A DNA stretch of 64,000 bases from Mycobacteriales bacterium (GCA_030697205.1 JAUYQP010000023.1:1-64000); one strand, 5' to 3'. Positions 17,126 through 29,498 are shown, counted from the stretch's first letter. A program made the numbers and translations. The notes: generated by a model not told the origin, from the letters alone.

Positions 17126-17601
17126 CGAGAAGGTAGGCGTGGGGCACGGCTGGTGTCCAGCGCAACGGGACAGTTTTCGCGAAGTCGCAGGTCGTCGAGC
17201 GTGAAGTCGCGCCCACCCCGGCGTGTCGCCCGGCGTGTCGCGCGCCCCGCCGCGACAGCAGGCCGGGTGCTGGCCGCCCCGGGCTCGGTCGCGGGCCGTC
17301 AGCCGTCCGGGTCAGCTGCGGTCGCGCGCCGTCGTACCCGCCCTGGTTGTCCACGCGGCTCTGCACACAACCGACCCTGGCACCGGGGTCCGACACTCCC
17401 GCCGCGCCGCTCGCCCGCCCCGTGGCCGCTCGCCCGCTCGCGCCGCGCCAGGGCGGGCCCTGTCCACCTCAGAGCTGCACTCGAAGGAGTGCAGGTGCAC
17501 CTGATCACGAGCACCGGCACTCGATCGAGTGCACCTCGCCAGCGCACACACGTCACCCCGAGCCGTGACGACAACCGACTACGACGTAGTAAAGTCGCTC
17601 T
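17126..17601. other. Gene-free region between nrdR and the toxin-antitoxin pair
   Basis: About 475 bp hold no convincing gene: the open frames present are Arg/Pro/Ala-rich shadows without start signals. The right half contains palindromes that probably belong to the downstream toxin-antitoxin pair. No RNA structure was recognised in the left half. Confidence 0.5.
17475..17532. promoter_or_regulatory. Two related palindromes upstream of the toxin-antitoxin pair
   Basis: CTGCACTC-gaag-GAGTGCAG (17475-17494) and the perfect palindrome GCACTCGATCGAGTGC (17517-17532) share GCACTCGA/GAGTGC half-sites, with centres 40 bp apart. They lie 70-130 bp before the antitoxin start. They look like twin operators for a dimeric regulator, plausibly the RHH antitoxin. 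A third small palindrome, ACTAC-gac-GTAGT (17578-17590), sits closer to the start. Confidence 0.5.
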
Positions 17602-18039
17602 GTGAGCACCCCCAGGTCGATCCGCTTCGAGACCGGCGTCACCCAGCGGCTGTCGTCGTACGTCGCGAGGCACCCCGGGCTGTCGGCGTCGTCGGTCGCT
17701 GCCCGGCTCGTCGACGAGGGCTTGCGGATGGACGAGCACCCGGGGGTGGTGTTCCGCGACGGTGCGGCCGGGCGGCGGGCCGGCCTGGTCGCAGGGCCCG
17801 ACGTGTGGGAGGTCGTGCGCGCCGTGCGGTCGGCGCGCGCCGCCGAGCCCGACCTCGACGAGACCGCGCTGCTCGCGATGCTCGCCACCCACACCGGGCT
17901 GCCCCCGGCGGTCCTGCGCATCGCGGTCGGCTACTGGTCCGCCTACCCCGACGAGGTCGAGGCCCTCATCGCCCACGCTGACGACCTCGAGGTGCGCGGC
18001 CTGGCCCAGCAGGCCAAGGTCGACAGCCTCCTGCGCTGA
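17602..18039 (+). CDS. RHH/DUF433-type antitoxin
   Basis: The 145-residue protein joins an N-terminal ribbon-helix-helix-like segment (RSIRFETGVTQRLSSYVARHPGLSASS, in segments) to a DUF433-like block (EHPGVVFRDGAAGRRAGLVAGPDVWEVVRAV). A C-terminal helical part would contact the toxin. DUF433 proteins typically precede DUF5615 PIN-like toxins, and that partner follows here with start and stop overlapping (TGATG). The GTG at 17602 is the first usable start. Palindromes upstream are candidate operators. Confidence 0.75.
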   Translation: MSTPRSIRFETGVTQRLSSYVARHPGLSASSVAARLVDEGLRMDEHPGVVFRDGAAGRRAGLVAGPDVWEVVRAVRSARAAEPDLDETALLAMLATHTGLPPAVLRIAVGYWSAYPDEVEALIAHADDLEVRGLAQQAKVDSLLR

Positions 18040-18398
18040 TGAGGCTGCTGCTCGACGAGATGCTCGGCGAGGCACTCGCGCAGGGTCTGCGCGACCGGGG
18101 GTTCGACGTCGAGGCCGTGGTCACCCGGCGCGAGCTCGTCGGTGCGTCCGACGACGTGGTCCTCGCCGCAGCGACCGCCGAGGGGAGGGTCGTGGTGACC
18201 TTCAACATCGCGGACTTCGTGGCACTCGACCAGCAGTGGCGAGCCACGGACCGCACGCATGCCGGCGTCCTGCTGCTGGGTGCGCGCGCGTTCCCGCAGG
18301 ACCGCGCGCTGATCGGGCGGGTGGTCGCTGCCGTCACGGCCCTCGGCGATCGCGACCTCACCGGGTCGCTGCGCTTCCTGCAGCCGGCACCTGCCTGA
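18039..18398 (+). CDS. DUF5615 PIN-like toxin
   Basis: The 119-residue protein begins [25 protein letters not shown] and continues to [18 protein letters not shown]. Asp6 and Glu7 and the TFN.ADF strand are the acidic landmarks of the DUF5615 branch of PIN-like ribonuclease domains. Such proteins are taken to be VapC-like RNA-cleaving toxins. The start overlaps the antitoxin stop, so translation is coupled. The activity is inferred. Confidence 0.78.
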   Translation: MRLLLDEMLGEALAQGLRDRGFDVEAVVTRRELVGASDDVVLAAATAEGRVVVTFNIADFVALDQQWRATDRTHAGVLLLGARAFPQDRALIGRVVAAVTALGDRDLTGSLRFLQPAPA

Positions 18399-18471
18399 TC
18401 GCCACCCTGACCTGCACCCCTGTCCGTGGCCGGAGCCCGCACGGCCCCCGACGCGTGGGAGCATCGGCGCC

Positions 18472-19125
18472 GTGACGATCCGGGTCTTCCTCCTCGACGA
18501 CCACGAGATGGTGCGCCGTGGCGTCACCGAGATGCTCGAGGCGGACGGCGACGTGACCGTCGTCGGCGAGGCGTCGACCGCGGCCGAAGCCCTCGCGCGC
18601 GTCCCCGCGCTGAAGCCCGACGTGGCGGTGCTCGACGTCCGCCTGCCTGACGGCGACGGCGTCACGGTCTGCCGCGAGCTGCGCAGCAAGATGCCGGACT
18701 TGGCCTGCCTGATGCTCACGTCGTTCGCCGACGAGGAGGCGCTGCTCGGCGCGATCCTCGCGGGGGCGTCCGGCTACGTCCTCAAGCAGGTCCGCGGCTC
18801 CGACCTGATCGGCGCCGTCCGCACCGTCGCCGCCGGCGGCAGCCTGCTCGACCCCGTGACGACGACGCAGGTCCTCGAGCGGCTGCGCCGGCCGACCGAG
18901 CAGGACCCGCTGGCGGCGCTCACCGACCAGGAGCGGCGCATCCTCGACCTCATCGGCGCGGGCCTCACCAACCGCCAGATCGGCGAGGACCTGCACCTCG
19001 CGGAGAAGACCGTCAAGAACTACGTCTCGTCGCTGCTGTCCAAGCTCGGCCTCCAGCGCCGCACCCAGGCCGCAGTCGTCGCCGAGCAGGAGCGCGCCCG
19101 CCGCGACCGGCCCTCAGCCGGCTGA
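18472..19125 (+). CDS. devR: NarL/LuxR-family response regulator, DevR/DosR-like
   Basis: The 217-residue regulator has a receiver domain (DDHEMVRRG at 9-17; phosphoacceptor Asp55 in [11 protein letters not shown]; conserved Lys in VLKQV) and a LuxR-type HTH ([44 protein letters not shown], in segments, about 147-192). The closest familiar relative is mycobacterial DevR/DosR, which switches on the hypoxia/NO dormancy regulon. A DevS-like kinase and an Acg-type nitroreductase, both typical of that regulon, lie beside it. It overlaps the nitroreductase gene tail-to-tail by 12 bp. Confidence 0.85.
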   Translation: MTIRVFLLDDHEMVRRGVTEMLEADGDVTVVGEASTAAEALARVPALKPDVAVLDVRLPDGDGVTVCRELRSKMPDLACLMLTSFADEEALLGAILAGASGYVLKQVRGSDLIGAVRTVAAGGSLLDPVTTTQVLERLRRPTEQDPLAALTDQERRILDLIGAGLTNRQIGEDLHLAEKTVKNYVSSLLSKLGLQRRTQAAVVAEQERARRDRPSAG

Positions 19126-20106
19126 CGGAGGCTCGACCAGGTGCGCCGCGCGCCTGCCGGTGGGCGGCGACCCGAGGCCCTGCGGCCAGCCGGCGCGCAG
19201 CACCACCTGAGGACGACCGAGGACGCGCAGCGCGGCGCCCAGCCGGGCCCGCGTCGCGGGGACCTCGATCACCTGGCTCAGCGGTGAGGCCACGACGCCG
19301 CGGGCCGTCGCGGCCAGCCACAGGTCCGACAGGGCCACGCCCGCCCGCACCCAGTCGGCCGCGGTGTCCCCGTCGGTGCCGACGACGAGCAGCACCGGGT
19401 GCTCCGCGTGCGGCGGGTCCGTGACGGCCCCTGGGACGGCCCCCGAGGCAGCGTCGGCGTGCGGCAGGTGCGGCCCGAAGTCGCGCAGCACGACCGGCGA
19501 GCCAGGCCTGTGGTGCTGGTCCGACGGCACACCGTCGGGCCTGCCGATGCCCTCGCGCGTCCAGCGCCGCAGGTCCTCCTGCACGGCCAGGTCCAGCCGC
19601 TGCAGGGCGTCGGCCGCGGACAGCAGCACCGCGAGCTCCACCTCGTCGTCGCGGTCGAGCACCCGCACCCAGGCCCCGTCGACCTCGGCGGCCGAGCACA
19701 GCTCCTCGACGAGCGAGTCCGGCAGAGGTGCGTCCGCGAACGGCGTGCGGTCGGTCCGCCGCAGCGCGAGCGCGTCGGCGCGCCGCTGCTCCTCGTGCGA
19801 CGGCCAGGCGATCCCGATCACCTGGATGCGCGCCAGCAGGTCGAGGTCGTAGGGATCGGGGCGGATGGTCAACCGCACCGCGTGGCCCTCGCCGCGCAGA
19901 GCCGTCCGGGCGTGCGCGGCGGCCGCGCCGCAGCTGATGGCCAGCTCGCGCCCGTCCGCGTCCTGGGCGGTCAGCTGACGCCGCCTGTCGGCGTGCACGA
20001 GCAGCGCGCCCTCACCGTCGAGCGAGAAGTGCCACGGCTGGGAGTTGTGCAGGGACGGCGCGTGGATGGCCGCCTCCATCGCGGTCTGCAGCTGCTCGGG
20101 CGTCAT
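19114..20106 (-). CDS. Acg-type nitroreductase family protein
   Basis: The 330-residue protein opens [27 protein letters not shown], the signature of the Acg (Rv2032-type) branch of the nitroreductase fold. Those proteins are duplicated FMN-reductase folds that mostly seem to sequester flavin rather than reduce nitro compounds. They are among the most strongly DosR-induced mycobacterial genes. The gene is flanked by devR and devS, and a DosR-like box lies about 80 bp before its ATG. The start at 20106 is the first ATG giving the family N-terminus. Confidence 0.85.
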   Translation of the reverse strand: MTPEQLQTAMEAAIHAPSLHNSQPWHFSLDGEGALLVHADRRRQLTAQDADGRELAISCGAAAAHARTALRGEGHAVRLTIRPDPYDLDLLARIQVIGIAWPSHEEQRRADALALRRTDRTPFADAPLPDSLVEELCSAAEVDGAWVRVLDRDDEVELAVLLSAADALQRLDLAVQEDLRRWTREGIGRPDGVPSDQHHRPGSPVVLRDFGPHLPHADAASGAVPGAVTDPPHAEHPVLLVVGTDGDTAADWVRAGVALSDLWLAATARGVVASPLSQVIEVPATRARLGAALRVLGRPQVVLRAGWPQGLGSPPTGRRAAHLVEPPSAG

Positions 20107-20183
20107 CGCGGGGCTCCTTGTACAGGGGAGCTCCCACATTCCGACGACGCCCGGCTCCGCACCAGGGCCGCACGGGCAGGACG

Positions 20184-20203
20184 GGGAGGACCAAGGTCCT
20201 GAC
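20184..20203. promoter_or_regulatory. DosR-like box between the nitroreductase and devS
   Basis: The core AGGACC-AA-GGTCCT (20187-20200) is a perfect inverted repeat. It fits the 20-bp DosR consensus TTSGGGACTWWAGTCCCSAA at about 13 positions. It is placed between divergent genes, about 80 bp before the nitroreductase and 35 bp before devS, so it could serve both. Confidence 0.6.
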
Positions 20204-20221
20204 GCCGCACCGAAGCCGTGA

Positions 20222-21808
<1,587 letters not shown>

Positions 21809-21841
21809 TCCCCGCACCGGCGCCACCCGGTCCCGGGCAAA

Positions 21842-21884
21842 GCAGTGCCCCGACCCGCCGGGGGGTGCGGGGCCGGGGCACTGC
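21842..21884. terminator. Bidirectional hairpin terminator
   Basis: GCAGTGCCCCG (21842-21852) pairs with CGGGGCACTGC (21874-21884), and the GC-rich loop can pair further. It sits between the convergent devS and membrane-protein genes, so it can end transcription from both sides. Confidence 0.75.
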
Positions 21885-21898
21885 AGTCCGCGCCGGGG

Positions 21899-22429
21899 TC
21901 AGAGAGCGCGGACCCCCTCAGGAGCGCTGGCTGCGGTACGCCGCAGGGCGATCCCGACGACGACGAACAGCAGGCCGAGGCCCATCGCCATCGCGGAGAC
22001 ACCGAAGGCCAGCACCGACGTGAACAGGCTGGCGCGGAGGAACGAGCCGTTCATCACCGTGGCGCGGACCGGGTCCTTGCGGTCGAGCTCGGCGTAGGTC
22101 TTGCCACCACTCGACTCGAGCGCGTGCTTCTCGATGGTCTGCGCCTGGCTGAAGGCCGTGAACGGGCCGTTGACGTCCTGGCCGGCGAACCAGCTCGCGT
22201 CCTCCGCGACGGTGATGCGCTCGTCGGCGAGGCTGGTCTGGACCAGGGTCCAGGTCGCGGCGCCGGAGAGGGCCAGGACCACACCCGCGGCGAGGACGAG
22301 GGTGCCCAGCAGGCGGGTGATGCGGCTGGCCGGGTGCGGCGCGTGGCCGACACCAGGCGCCGGGCTCGACGCGTCGAGGTCGATGTGGCGTCGCAGGAGG
22401 GTGCGGGGGGCGTGTGCGGTGCGGGTCAT
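21899..22429 (-). CDS. Two-TM membrane protein, often mislabelled 'aromatic ring-opening dioxygenase LigA'
   Basis: The 176-residue protein has a TM segment near 40-65 (LLGTLVLAAGVVLALSGAATW), an exported-looking loop with ERITVAEDASWFAGQDVNGPFTAF and HALESSGGKTYAEL, and a second TM near 140-165. This matches a common actinobacterial family deposited under the LigA name, although no dioxygenase motif is present. Its true role is unknown. GGGAGATC precedes the ATG at 22429. A DosR-like box lies about 100 bp upstream, so it may belong to the dormancy-type regulon beside it. Confidence 0.75.
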   Translation of the reverse strand: MTRTAHAPRTLLRRHIDLDASSPAPGVGHAPHPASRITRLLGTLVLAAGVVLALSGAATWTLVQTSLADERITVAEDASWFAGQDVNGPFTAFSQAQTIEKHALESSGGKTYAELDRKDPVRATVMNGSFLRASLFTSVLAFGVSAMAMGLGLLFVVVGIALRRTAASAPEGVRAL

Positions 22430-22525
22430 GAGGATCTCCCTGAGGTGGGTCCGGTGGTCGGTGCGTCCGGAGGGGCAGCGCCGTCGCAGTAGGACCACCG
22501 TGGCCCCACCGCGGGACAGCCACCA

Positions 22526-22539
22526 GGGACGAAGGTCCC
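22526..22539 (-). promoter_or_regulatory. DosR-like box upstream of the membrane-protein gene
   Basis: GGGACGAAGGTCCC matches the central 14 bp of the DosR consensus (GGGACTWWAGTCCC) at 12 positions, with perfect GGGAC/GTCCC arms. It lies 97 bp before the ATG at 22429. It is a stronger match than the box near devS. Confidence 0.65.
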
Positions 22540-22719
22540 CGGCGCCGCGCAGGAGGTCCTGTCCTGGACGAGACCTGGGCCATGGCGCGTTAGGCCCCAG
22601 CGACCCCCGGGTACGACGTGGAGGAGCACGTACCGAAGCCGACCCGAAGGGGGCGCAGGGCTCGCGCGAGCGGGACCGAGTGCCTATCGTGGCGGGAGCC
22701 GGAGAGACCGGAAGGACGG

Positions 22720-23649
22720 ATGATGGAGCACGACGCCGCGCGCGGCTACGCGCGCGAGGGCGGGGACCAGCCGCTGACATCCCCCCTTGACGCACCGCAT
22801 GTCCTGCACCTGGACGCCGTGCCCACCTCGGTCCCCGAGGCCCGCCGGTTCGTGCTCGCCGCACTGGACGAGACGAGCGCCGCGCACCGCCGCGAGGACG
22901 TCGAGCTCGCCGCGACCGAGCTCGTCACGAACGCCGTGCTCCACGGCCGCGAGCCCATCTCCTTGACCGTGCGGCTCGTCGACGGGGGCGTGTGCATCGC
23001 GGTCCGCGACGGCAGTGCGCTCAGCCCCGCCTTCAGCATGCTGGACCCCACCGCCGTCACCGGCCGCGGTCTGCTCCTCGTGTCCGCCGTGGCGGACCGC
23101 TGGGGCGTCGACCCCGACGGCGAGGGCAAGGTCGTGTGGTTCGTCGTGGGCGCCGAGAGCTCCGAGCAGGACGACGACCCCGACGAGGCGACCCGGCTGC
23201 TGCTGTCGTGGGGCGACGAGCTGGACATGGACCCCGCCGAGGAGGTCGTGCGCGCCGTCCTCACCGATCTCGACACCGCTGCTGCCGCCGCGAGCGAGGC
23301 CCACACCGAGGGAGTGCTCCGCGAGCTCACCCTGATCGCGGCCAACGCCGACAACCCGCAGCGCGGCGTCGCCGGTCGACTGCTCGAGGAAGCGCTCCCG
23401 CTCGACCAGCTGCGCAGCGACGTCCGCCGCCAGGTCGCCGCCGCTGTGCGCCAGGGCCGCACCACCGTCGACGTGACGGTCACGGTCCGCCGCGAGCACG
23501 CCGAGCAAGTCCGCGACTTCATGCACGCCCTCGACGAGGCCGACCGGCTCGGCTCGGCCGGCGAGCTGCTCATGCCGCGCGCCACCGATGCCGTGACCGA
23601 CACCCGCCGCGCCTTCCTGCGCCGCCTGCTCGACCAGCTGAGGTCCTAG
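22720..23649 (+). CDS. RsbW-like ATP-binding regulatory protein (anti-sigma kinase type)
   Basis: The 309-residue protein has an HATPase_c_2 domain in residues about 25-150: DVELAATELVTNAVLHG is the N-box, VAVRDG-like VCIAVRDGS the G1 region, and GRGLLLVSAVADRWG the G2 box. Such serine kinases bind sigma factors and phosphorylate STAS antagonists. The C-terminal 150 residues are helical and Arg/Glu-rich, unlike plain RsbW, and may be an added sensor or dimerisation part. GGAAGGAC precedes the tandem ATG codons at 22720. A STAS gene follows after 2 bp, giving the expected antagonist pair. Confidence 0.8.
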   Translation: MMEHDAARGYAREGGDQPLTSPLDAPHVLHLDAVPTSVPEARRFVLAALDETSAAHRREDVELAATELVTNAVLHGREPISLTVRLVDGGVCIAVRDGSALSPAFSMLDPTAVTGRGLLLVSAVADRWGVDPDGEGKVVWFVVGAESSEQDDDPDEATRLLLSWGDELDMDPAEEVVRAVLTDLDTAAAAASEAHTEGVLRELTLIAANADNPQRGVAGRLLEEALPLDQLRSDVRRQVAAAVRQGRTTVDVTVTVRREHAEQVRDFMHALDEADRLGSAGELLMPRATDAVTDTRRAFLRRLLDQLRS

Positions 23650-23651
23650 CG

Positions 23652-24020
23652 ATGACCGCGAAGCCGTCCGTGGCCCTCAGCGCCTCGGGACGGGTCGCCA
23701 CCGTTGTCGTCACCGGTGACCTCGACCTGCACACCGTGCCCGCCCTGCGCGAGGCGCTGCTCACAGGCACCAAGGCCGGACCCGACGTCCTGCACGTCGA
23801 CCTGGTCGGCGTCGACTTCTGCGACAGCACCGGCATGAGCGTGCTCGCGACCGCGGCCAAGCGGATGGGCGTCCTCGGAGGCCGGCTGGTCGTCTCCGGT
23901 GCGCAGCCGCTGCCCTACCGGGTCTTCGCGCTGACCGGCCTCACCGCGCTCGTCGAGGTCCACCCGGCCGACGCAGGGGACCTGTCCGCGTCGTGGGAGC
24001 TCGAGCACACCCCGGACTGA
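23652..24020 (+). CDS. STAS-domain anti-sigma factor antagonist
   Basis: The 122-residue protein is a single STAS domain. VVVTGDLDLHTVPALREAL forms the first strand and helix, and DFCDSTGMSVL carries the phosphorylatable Ser (Ser59) used in partner switching. It begins 2 bp after the RsbW-like gene. Unphosphorylated, it should bind that kinase and release a sigma factor; no cognate sigma gene is adjacent. The family is certain and the partner is inferred from position. Confidence 0.88.
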   Translation: MTAKPSVALSASGRVATVVVTGDLDLHTVPALREALLTGTKAGPDVLHVDLVGVDFCDSTGMSVLATAAKRMGVLGGRLVVSGAQPLPYRVFALTGLTALVEVHPADAGDLSASWELEHTPD

Positions 24021-24137
24021 CCCCGCCGGCCCCGCGACCGATCGGCCACTGGGCCGAACGGGTGACTACGGCCATCCGGGCGAGACTGGGCCGTCCGGGT
24101 GATAAGGATCTGCTCCAGACCAGCCGAGGAAGCAGGC

Positions 24138-25787
<1,650 letters not shown>

Positions 25788-25856
25788 CCGTCACCCGATG
25801 AGCCGCGCCTGACCGTGCCGCCCAGGGCACGACCGCACCGGGGGCGCGCAGTAGTG

Positions 25857-26177
25857 CTAGGCGCCCGGCAGGAGTGTGGTCACCGTGCGCGACGCCCGCT
25901 CAGTTGAGCCACCCCCAGCGCCACCCCCCGGGCGTCGCTGCGCCGGGGCGGCCACGGCGGTGAGGTCGAGGACCATGAAGCAGTGCAGGCAGGCGGCACG
26001 GTCCACGTCGGTGAACGCCGGGCTCGAGCCCGCACAGCCCGGGCACACGACCTGCACGACCGAGCGCGTTCCGGCCGCGCTCGCGCGCATGGTGCGACCG
26101 AGGGCGAGGCACGCCGCGCAGTAGTAGCCGCCCTCGACAGCCGGCTCGGGGCAGGCGAGGCAGACAAATCCGGTCAC
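25857..26177 (-). CDS. Small protein with paired zinc-binding CxxC motifs
   Basis: From the GTG at 26177, preceded by GGGAG at Shine-Dalgarno spacing, the 106-residue protein reads VCLACPEPAVEGGYYCAACLALG and then VVCPGCAGSSPAFTDVDRAACLHCF. That gives two four-Cys zinc-binding modules in the first 65 residues. The remainder is Gly/Arg-rich and looks disordered. No family name is recognised. It sits between two other zinc-ribbon genes and is divergent from the PASTA gene. Confidence 0.6.
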   Translation of the reverse strand: MTGFVCLACPEPAVEGGYYCAACLALGRTMRASAAGTRSVVQVVCPGCAGSSPAFTDVDRAACLHCFMVLDLTAVAAPAQRRPGGGAGGGSTERASRTVTTLLPGA

Positions 26178-26325
26178 AGCGTCTCCCACGACCGGCCACC
26201 TCGAGGGTGACCCACGGACAGGTGCGCACAAAACGGGTACACCAGCAGATCAGATTACTCGACAGTGAGACCTGTCGCCACGGTGAGCCCTACACCTTGG
26301 CCCCGGACGCGCCGACGAGATCACG

Positions 26326-26937
26326 GTGAGCACCTGCCCGGCCTGCCTGGCCACCGTCGCCGAGGGAGCAGAGCGCTGCCCGATATGCGGGATCCCCTTC
26401 ACCTCCCCGGTGCAGCCGCGGCCCGAGCTGCCGGCGATCCGGCAGAGCCGCGCGATGATCCCGCCGCCGCCGGTGACCCGCACACCCGTGGTCGCACCCG
26501 ACCCGCTCGCGAGCCGGCACCTCCCGTCGCAGCCGCAGCCACCGGCCCCGCACGCGGAGCCCGAGCCCGAGCCGACGATCCCGTCGTACGCCGTGGGCTC
26601 GTCGTTCGTGACCGCCTCGTGGGAACCCTCCCCGACCCGCTGGTGGGAGCACCCGCGACTGCGCGATCCGCGGGTGCTCATCGGCGTGCCGTCGGCCCTG
26701 GTCGCCGTCGCCGTCGCGGCGCTGCTCGTCACGGGGAGCCGCTCGCCTGCCGTCGTGGAGGTGCGCGTCCCCGACGTCACCGGGCTCGACGTGCTCGATG
26801 CCAAGACGGTCCTCGACGGGCGCGGGCTGCCGGCGCCGTTCGCCGGGCTGGGCACCGTCGTCGCGCAGGACCCGCCCGCGGGCGAGGAGGTCCGGCCGGG
26901 GACAGCCGTGGTGCTGACGGTCGAGCCCTACCGCTGA
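26326..26937 (+). CDS. Zinc-ribbon membrane protein with C-terminal PASTA domain
   Basis: The 203-residue protein has a zinc ribbon (MSTCPACLATVAEGAERCPICG), a Pro-rich linker, a single TM helix near 120-140 (LIGVPSALVAVAVAALLV), and a PASTA-like domain (VRVPDVTGLDVLDAKTVLDGRGL to PPAGEEVRPGTAVVLTVE). PASTA domains bind peptidoglycan fragments or lipid II outside the cell, as in PknB kinases. Here no kinase domain is present, so the protein could link envelope state to a cytoplasmic zinc-ribbon partner. It starts at the GTG at 26326. Confidence 0.78.
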   Translation: MSTCPACLATVAEGAERCPICGIPFTSPVQPRPELPAIRQSRAMIPPPPVTRTPVVAPDPLASRHLPSQPQPPAPHAEPEPEPTIPSYAVGSSFVTASWEPSPTRWWEHPRLRDPRVLIGVPSALVAVAVAALLVTGSRSPAVVEVRVPDVTGLDVLDAKTVLDGRGLPAPFAGLGTVVAQDPPAGEEVRPGTAVVLTVEPYR

Positions 26938-27057
26938 TCCGTTCGCCCTGGGCGTCACCCTGTCGGCCCCGTCCCGATGGGGGATCCTGATGGTCATTGC
27001 GGGTGGTTGTACCGGATTTACCACAAGCCGGGGCCCCGCGGGACCGACACAGGAGCC

Positions 27058-27777
27058 ATGCGCCTCCCCCTCCGCCCCGCCGCCCTGGCCGCCCTGGCCC
27101 TGTTCGTGGCCCCGCTGGTCCACAGCACGACCGGCACGGACAGCGCCGGGGCCGCCGTCACCGCGGTCGCCGGCAGCCCGACCGACTACAGCTTCCTCGC
27201 GACCAACCAGAAGGACGGCAGCCCGGCCCGCTGGAACCCCTGCCGCGCGATCCACTGGCGCGTCAACGCGACCGGTGCGCCGGTCGACGGCGGCCAGCAC
27301 ATCGAGGAGGCCCTGCGCCGCATCAGCGCCGCGACCGGCCTGGTCTTCGTCCGGGACGGCCGCACGTCGATCCTGCCCGACGGCAAGACGTTCCTCGGCT
27401 GGGGCACGACCGACCTCGTCATCGGCTACGCCACCGCGCAGCAGCGCCCGGCCCTCGGCGGCACCGTCGTCGGTGACGGCGGTGCGCAGCTGCGCTGGCA
27501 CACCGACGGCCGCTGGCAGATCGGCAAGGGCTACGTCCTGCTCGACCGCGTCGACCTCGCCAAGAAGCCGCGCGGGTTCGGCACCGGCAACACCCAGGGC
27601 GCGGTCTACCTGCACGAGCTCGGTCACGCGGTCGGTCTCGGGCACGCCCGGGCCCTGCCGCAGGTGATGTACGGCAGGGGCTCGGCGAGCGCGGTCGCGA
27701 CCTGGCAGCGCGGCGACCTCGCCGGCCTGGCGAGGCTCGGCCGCAAGGCCGGCTGCCTCACGAGCAGCCCGGCCTGA
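27058..27777 (+). CDS. Secreted matrixin-like zinc metalloprotease
   Basis: The 239-residue protein has a Sec signal peptide (to about residue 33) and the metzincin motif HELGHAVGLGH (His186, Glu187, His190, His196), with a Met-turn (VMY, about Met204). This matches bacterial matrixin/astacin-like M10-type proteases that act outside the cell. An RWNPCRAIHWRVN segment typical of this group precedes the catalytic part. It converges on the CocE-type gene with a 3-bp gap. AGGAG lies unusually close to the ATG, so a leaderless or alternative start is possible. Confidence 0.85.
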   Translation: MRLPLRPAALAALALFVAPLVHSTTGTDSAGAAVTAVAGSPTDYSFLATNQKDGSPARWNPCRAIHWRVNATGAPVDGGQHIEEALRRISAATGLVFVRDGRTSILPDGKTFLGWGTTDLVIGYATAQQRPALGGTVVGDGGAQLRWHTDGRWQIGKGYVLLDRVDLAKKPRGFGTGNTQGAVYLHELGHAVGLGHARALPQVMYGRGSASAVATWQRGDLAGLARLGRKAGCLTSSPA

Positions 27778-27780
27778 GCG

Positions 27781-29490
27781 CTACTTCGGCTTCGGGCCGA
27801 AGTCGGCCTTGGACGCGCGACCCTCGAGCTCGGTCGTCAGTGTCGGCGTGGGGTTGCGCGCCGCGGCGCTGGCGTTGTCGCCCTCGAGGTTGCTCGTGCG
27901 CTTGCCGGTGAGGATCGGGATCGACAGCGTCGCCTGGTCAAGGGTGATCGTGCCCGGCTTGTGGGTCGGGCTGTAGACGGTGGCGTCGTCGGAGCTGACC
28001 TGCACGGCGATGCGGTGGCCCTTGGGGAGCAGCCAGTCCTGCGGCCAGGTCACGAAGGACACGACGCCGTCGTTGGCGTTGGTGACCGCGCTCGCGCCAC
28101 GCGTGATCAGGCGGCTACTGCCGTCGGGGGCGACGTCGAAGACCAGCGCGACGAGGTTGCCGCCCGCGGGGTTCTGCACACCGACGCGACCGTCGAACTT
28201 CATCAGGCCGGCGATGCGGGTGTCGTGCGGTGCGGGCTGCGAGACCGTCCAGGTGCCGCCGCGCGGGGTCGACGCGCGGTTGGCGGCGGGGCTCAAGCCA
28301 CCCGCCGGGTCGGCCGGCGTGTCGAGGTAGGAGCCGGGCAGCAGCGGGAACTTGCGCATGACCGCGTCCTTCGGCGGCCAGGCCTTCTCGGAGCGCCACG
28401 CACCGTCGCCGTCCTGCATCTCCACGGCCGGGAGCTTCTTGTTGAGCGGCTTGCCCTTGAGGTAGTGGTCGAACCAGTTCATGGCCTCGGCCATGAAGCC
28501 CTCACGGCCGACGAGCTGGTCCTCGTTGCCACGGACGTGGTCCCACTGCCCGAACCAGGCCCGCTTCGGGCCCTTCAGCGCGCTGTAGACCGGGAAGATG
28601 TTGGTCGGCTTGGTGTTCACGTCGTTGAAGCCGAACGACCACAGCGACGGGACCTTCGACTCGCCCGCGGCCTTGATGATGTTGCGGGCCTTCCAGTACG
28701 CCGTGGTCGGGTCCGGGTTGACGGTCTCCAAGGTGTTGCTGACGTAGCACTGCGGGTTCGTGGCCGTACCGGACAGCGCCTGGACGAACTCCTCGGGCGA
28801 GTCGTTGAGGGTCGGCGGAGTGAGGTCGTAGTCGGTGTAGAGGGTGGGCGTGACGTACCAGGTCGCGGACCAGTGGACGCCGTTCTCGAAGGCGAGGCGG
28901 TAGCCGTCGATGAGCGGCGACTGGATCACCGTCGCGGCCAGGCCCTTCGGCTTCTGCGACAGCGCCATGACCTGCGTCCAGGCGTCGTAGCTCTTGCCCC
29001 ACATGCCGACCTTGCCGTTGGAGAAGGTCTGCTTCGCGGCCCACTCGACAGCGGCCTTGGTGTCGGACTGCTCGCCCGGGCCACCGAGGTCGTTGCAGCC
29101 ACCGCTGCTGCCGTAGCCCCGGCTGTCGACGTAGATCAGGCCGTAGCCCTTCTGGAAGATCTCGCCCTGCTCGACGAGGTCGTTGAAGCGGTCGCTCGGA
29201 CCCTCGCCCATCGGGTCGTAGGCCGGCGCGCCCTGGCTGCCGGAGCCGAAGTAGGGACCGATCGACAGGATCATCGGGTGCTTCTGGCCGTCCTTGCGCT
29301 CCTTCGGGAGCATCACGTCGGCGTGCAGCATCGTGCCGTCGCCGGACGGGATCCACGCCTCGGTCCAGGTGGCGTCGTTGCTCACCGGCGCGGCACCGGC
29401 GGGCGCGACGACGGCGAGCCCGGCGACGACCGCGGTGGCGGTCAGCAGGCGCAGGGCGGACGAGCGACGGGCAGTCGTACGAAGGGTCAT
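27781..29490 (-). CDS. Secreted CocE/NonD (S15) family hydrolase, copy 1
   Basis: The 569-residue exported serine hydrolase has a signal peptide ending near AGAA (about 34). The alpha/beta domain carries VDSRGYGSSGG and the nucleophile Ser167 in MWGKSYDAW, and a C-terminal jelly-roll domain follows. Relatives are X-Pro dipeptidyl peptidases and cocaine esterase. The usual GxSYxG nucleophile motif ends in Ala here. The substrate is unknown. It lies directly downstream of the acylase gene, and a 28-nt motif shared with other hydrolase genes occupies the gap. Confidence 0.85.
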   Translation of the reverse strand: MTLRTTARRSSALRLLTATAVVAGLAVVAPAGAAPVSNDATWTEAWIPSGDGTMLHADVMLPKERKDGQKHPMILSIGPYFGSGSQGAPAYDPMGEGPSDRFNDLVEQGEIFQKGYGLIYVDSRGYGSSGGCNDLGGPGEQSDTKAAVEWAAKQTFSNGKVGMWGKSYDAWTQVMALSQKPKGLAATVIQSPLIDGYRLAFENGVHWSATWYVTPTLYTDYDLTPPTLNDSPEEFVQALSGTATNPQCYVSNTLETVNPDPTTAYWKARNIIKAAGESKVPSLWSFGFNDVNTKPTNIFPVYSALKGPKRAWFGQWDHVRGNEDQLVGREGFMAEAMNWFDHYLKGKPLNKKLPAVEMQDGDGAWRSEKAWPPKDAVMRKFPLLPGSYLDTPADPAGGLSPAANRASTPRGGTWTVSQPAPHDTRIAGLMKFDGRVGVQNPAGGNLVALVFDVAPDGSSRLITRGASAVTNANDGVVSFVTWPQDWLLPKGHRIAVQVSSDDATVYSPTHKPGTITLDQATLSIPILTGKRTSNLEGDNASAAARNPTPTLTTELEGRASKADFGPKPK

Positions 29491-29498
29491 GAGGGGGT

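Noticed and set aside
17475-17532. CRISPR-like repeats
   Set aside because: Only two palindromic units with different centres and no spacer array. An operator pair is more likely.
22550-22590. Second DosR-like box next to the one at 22526
   Set aside because: AGGTCCTGTCC and GGACGAGACC do not form a symmetric site with the right spacing.
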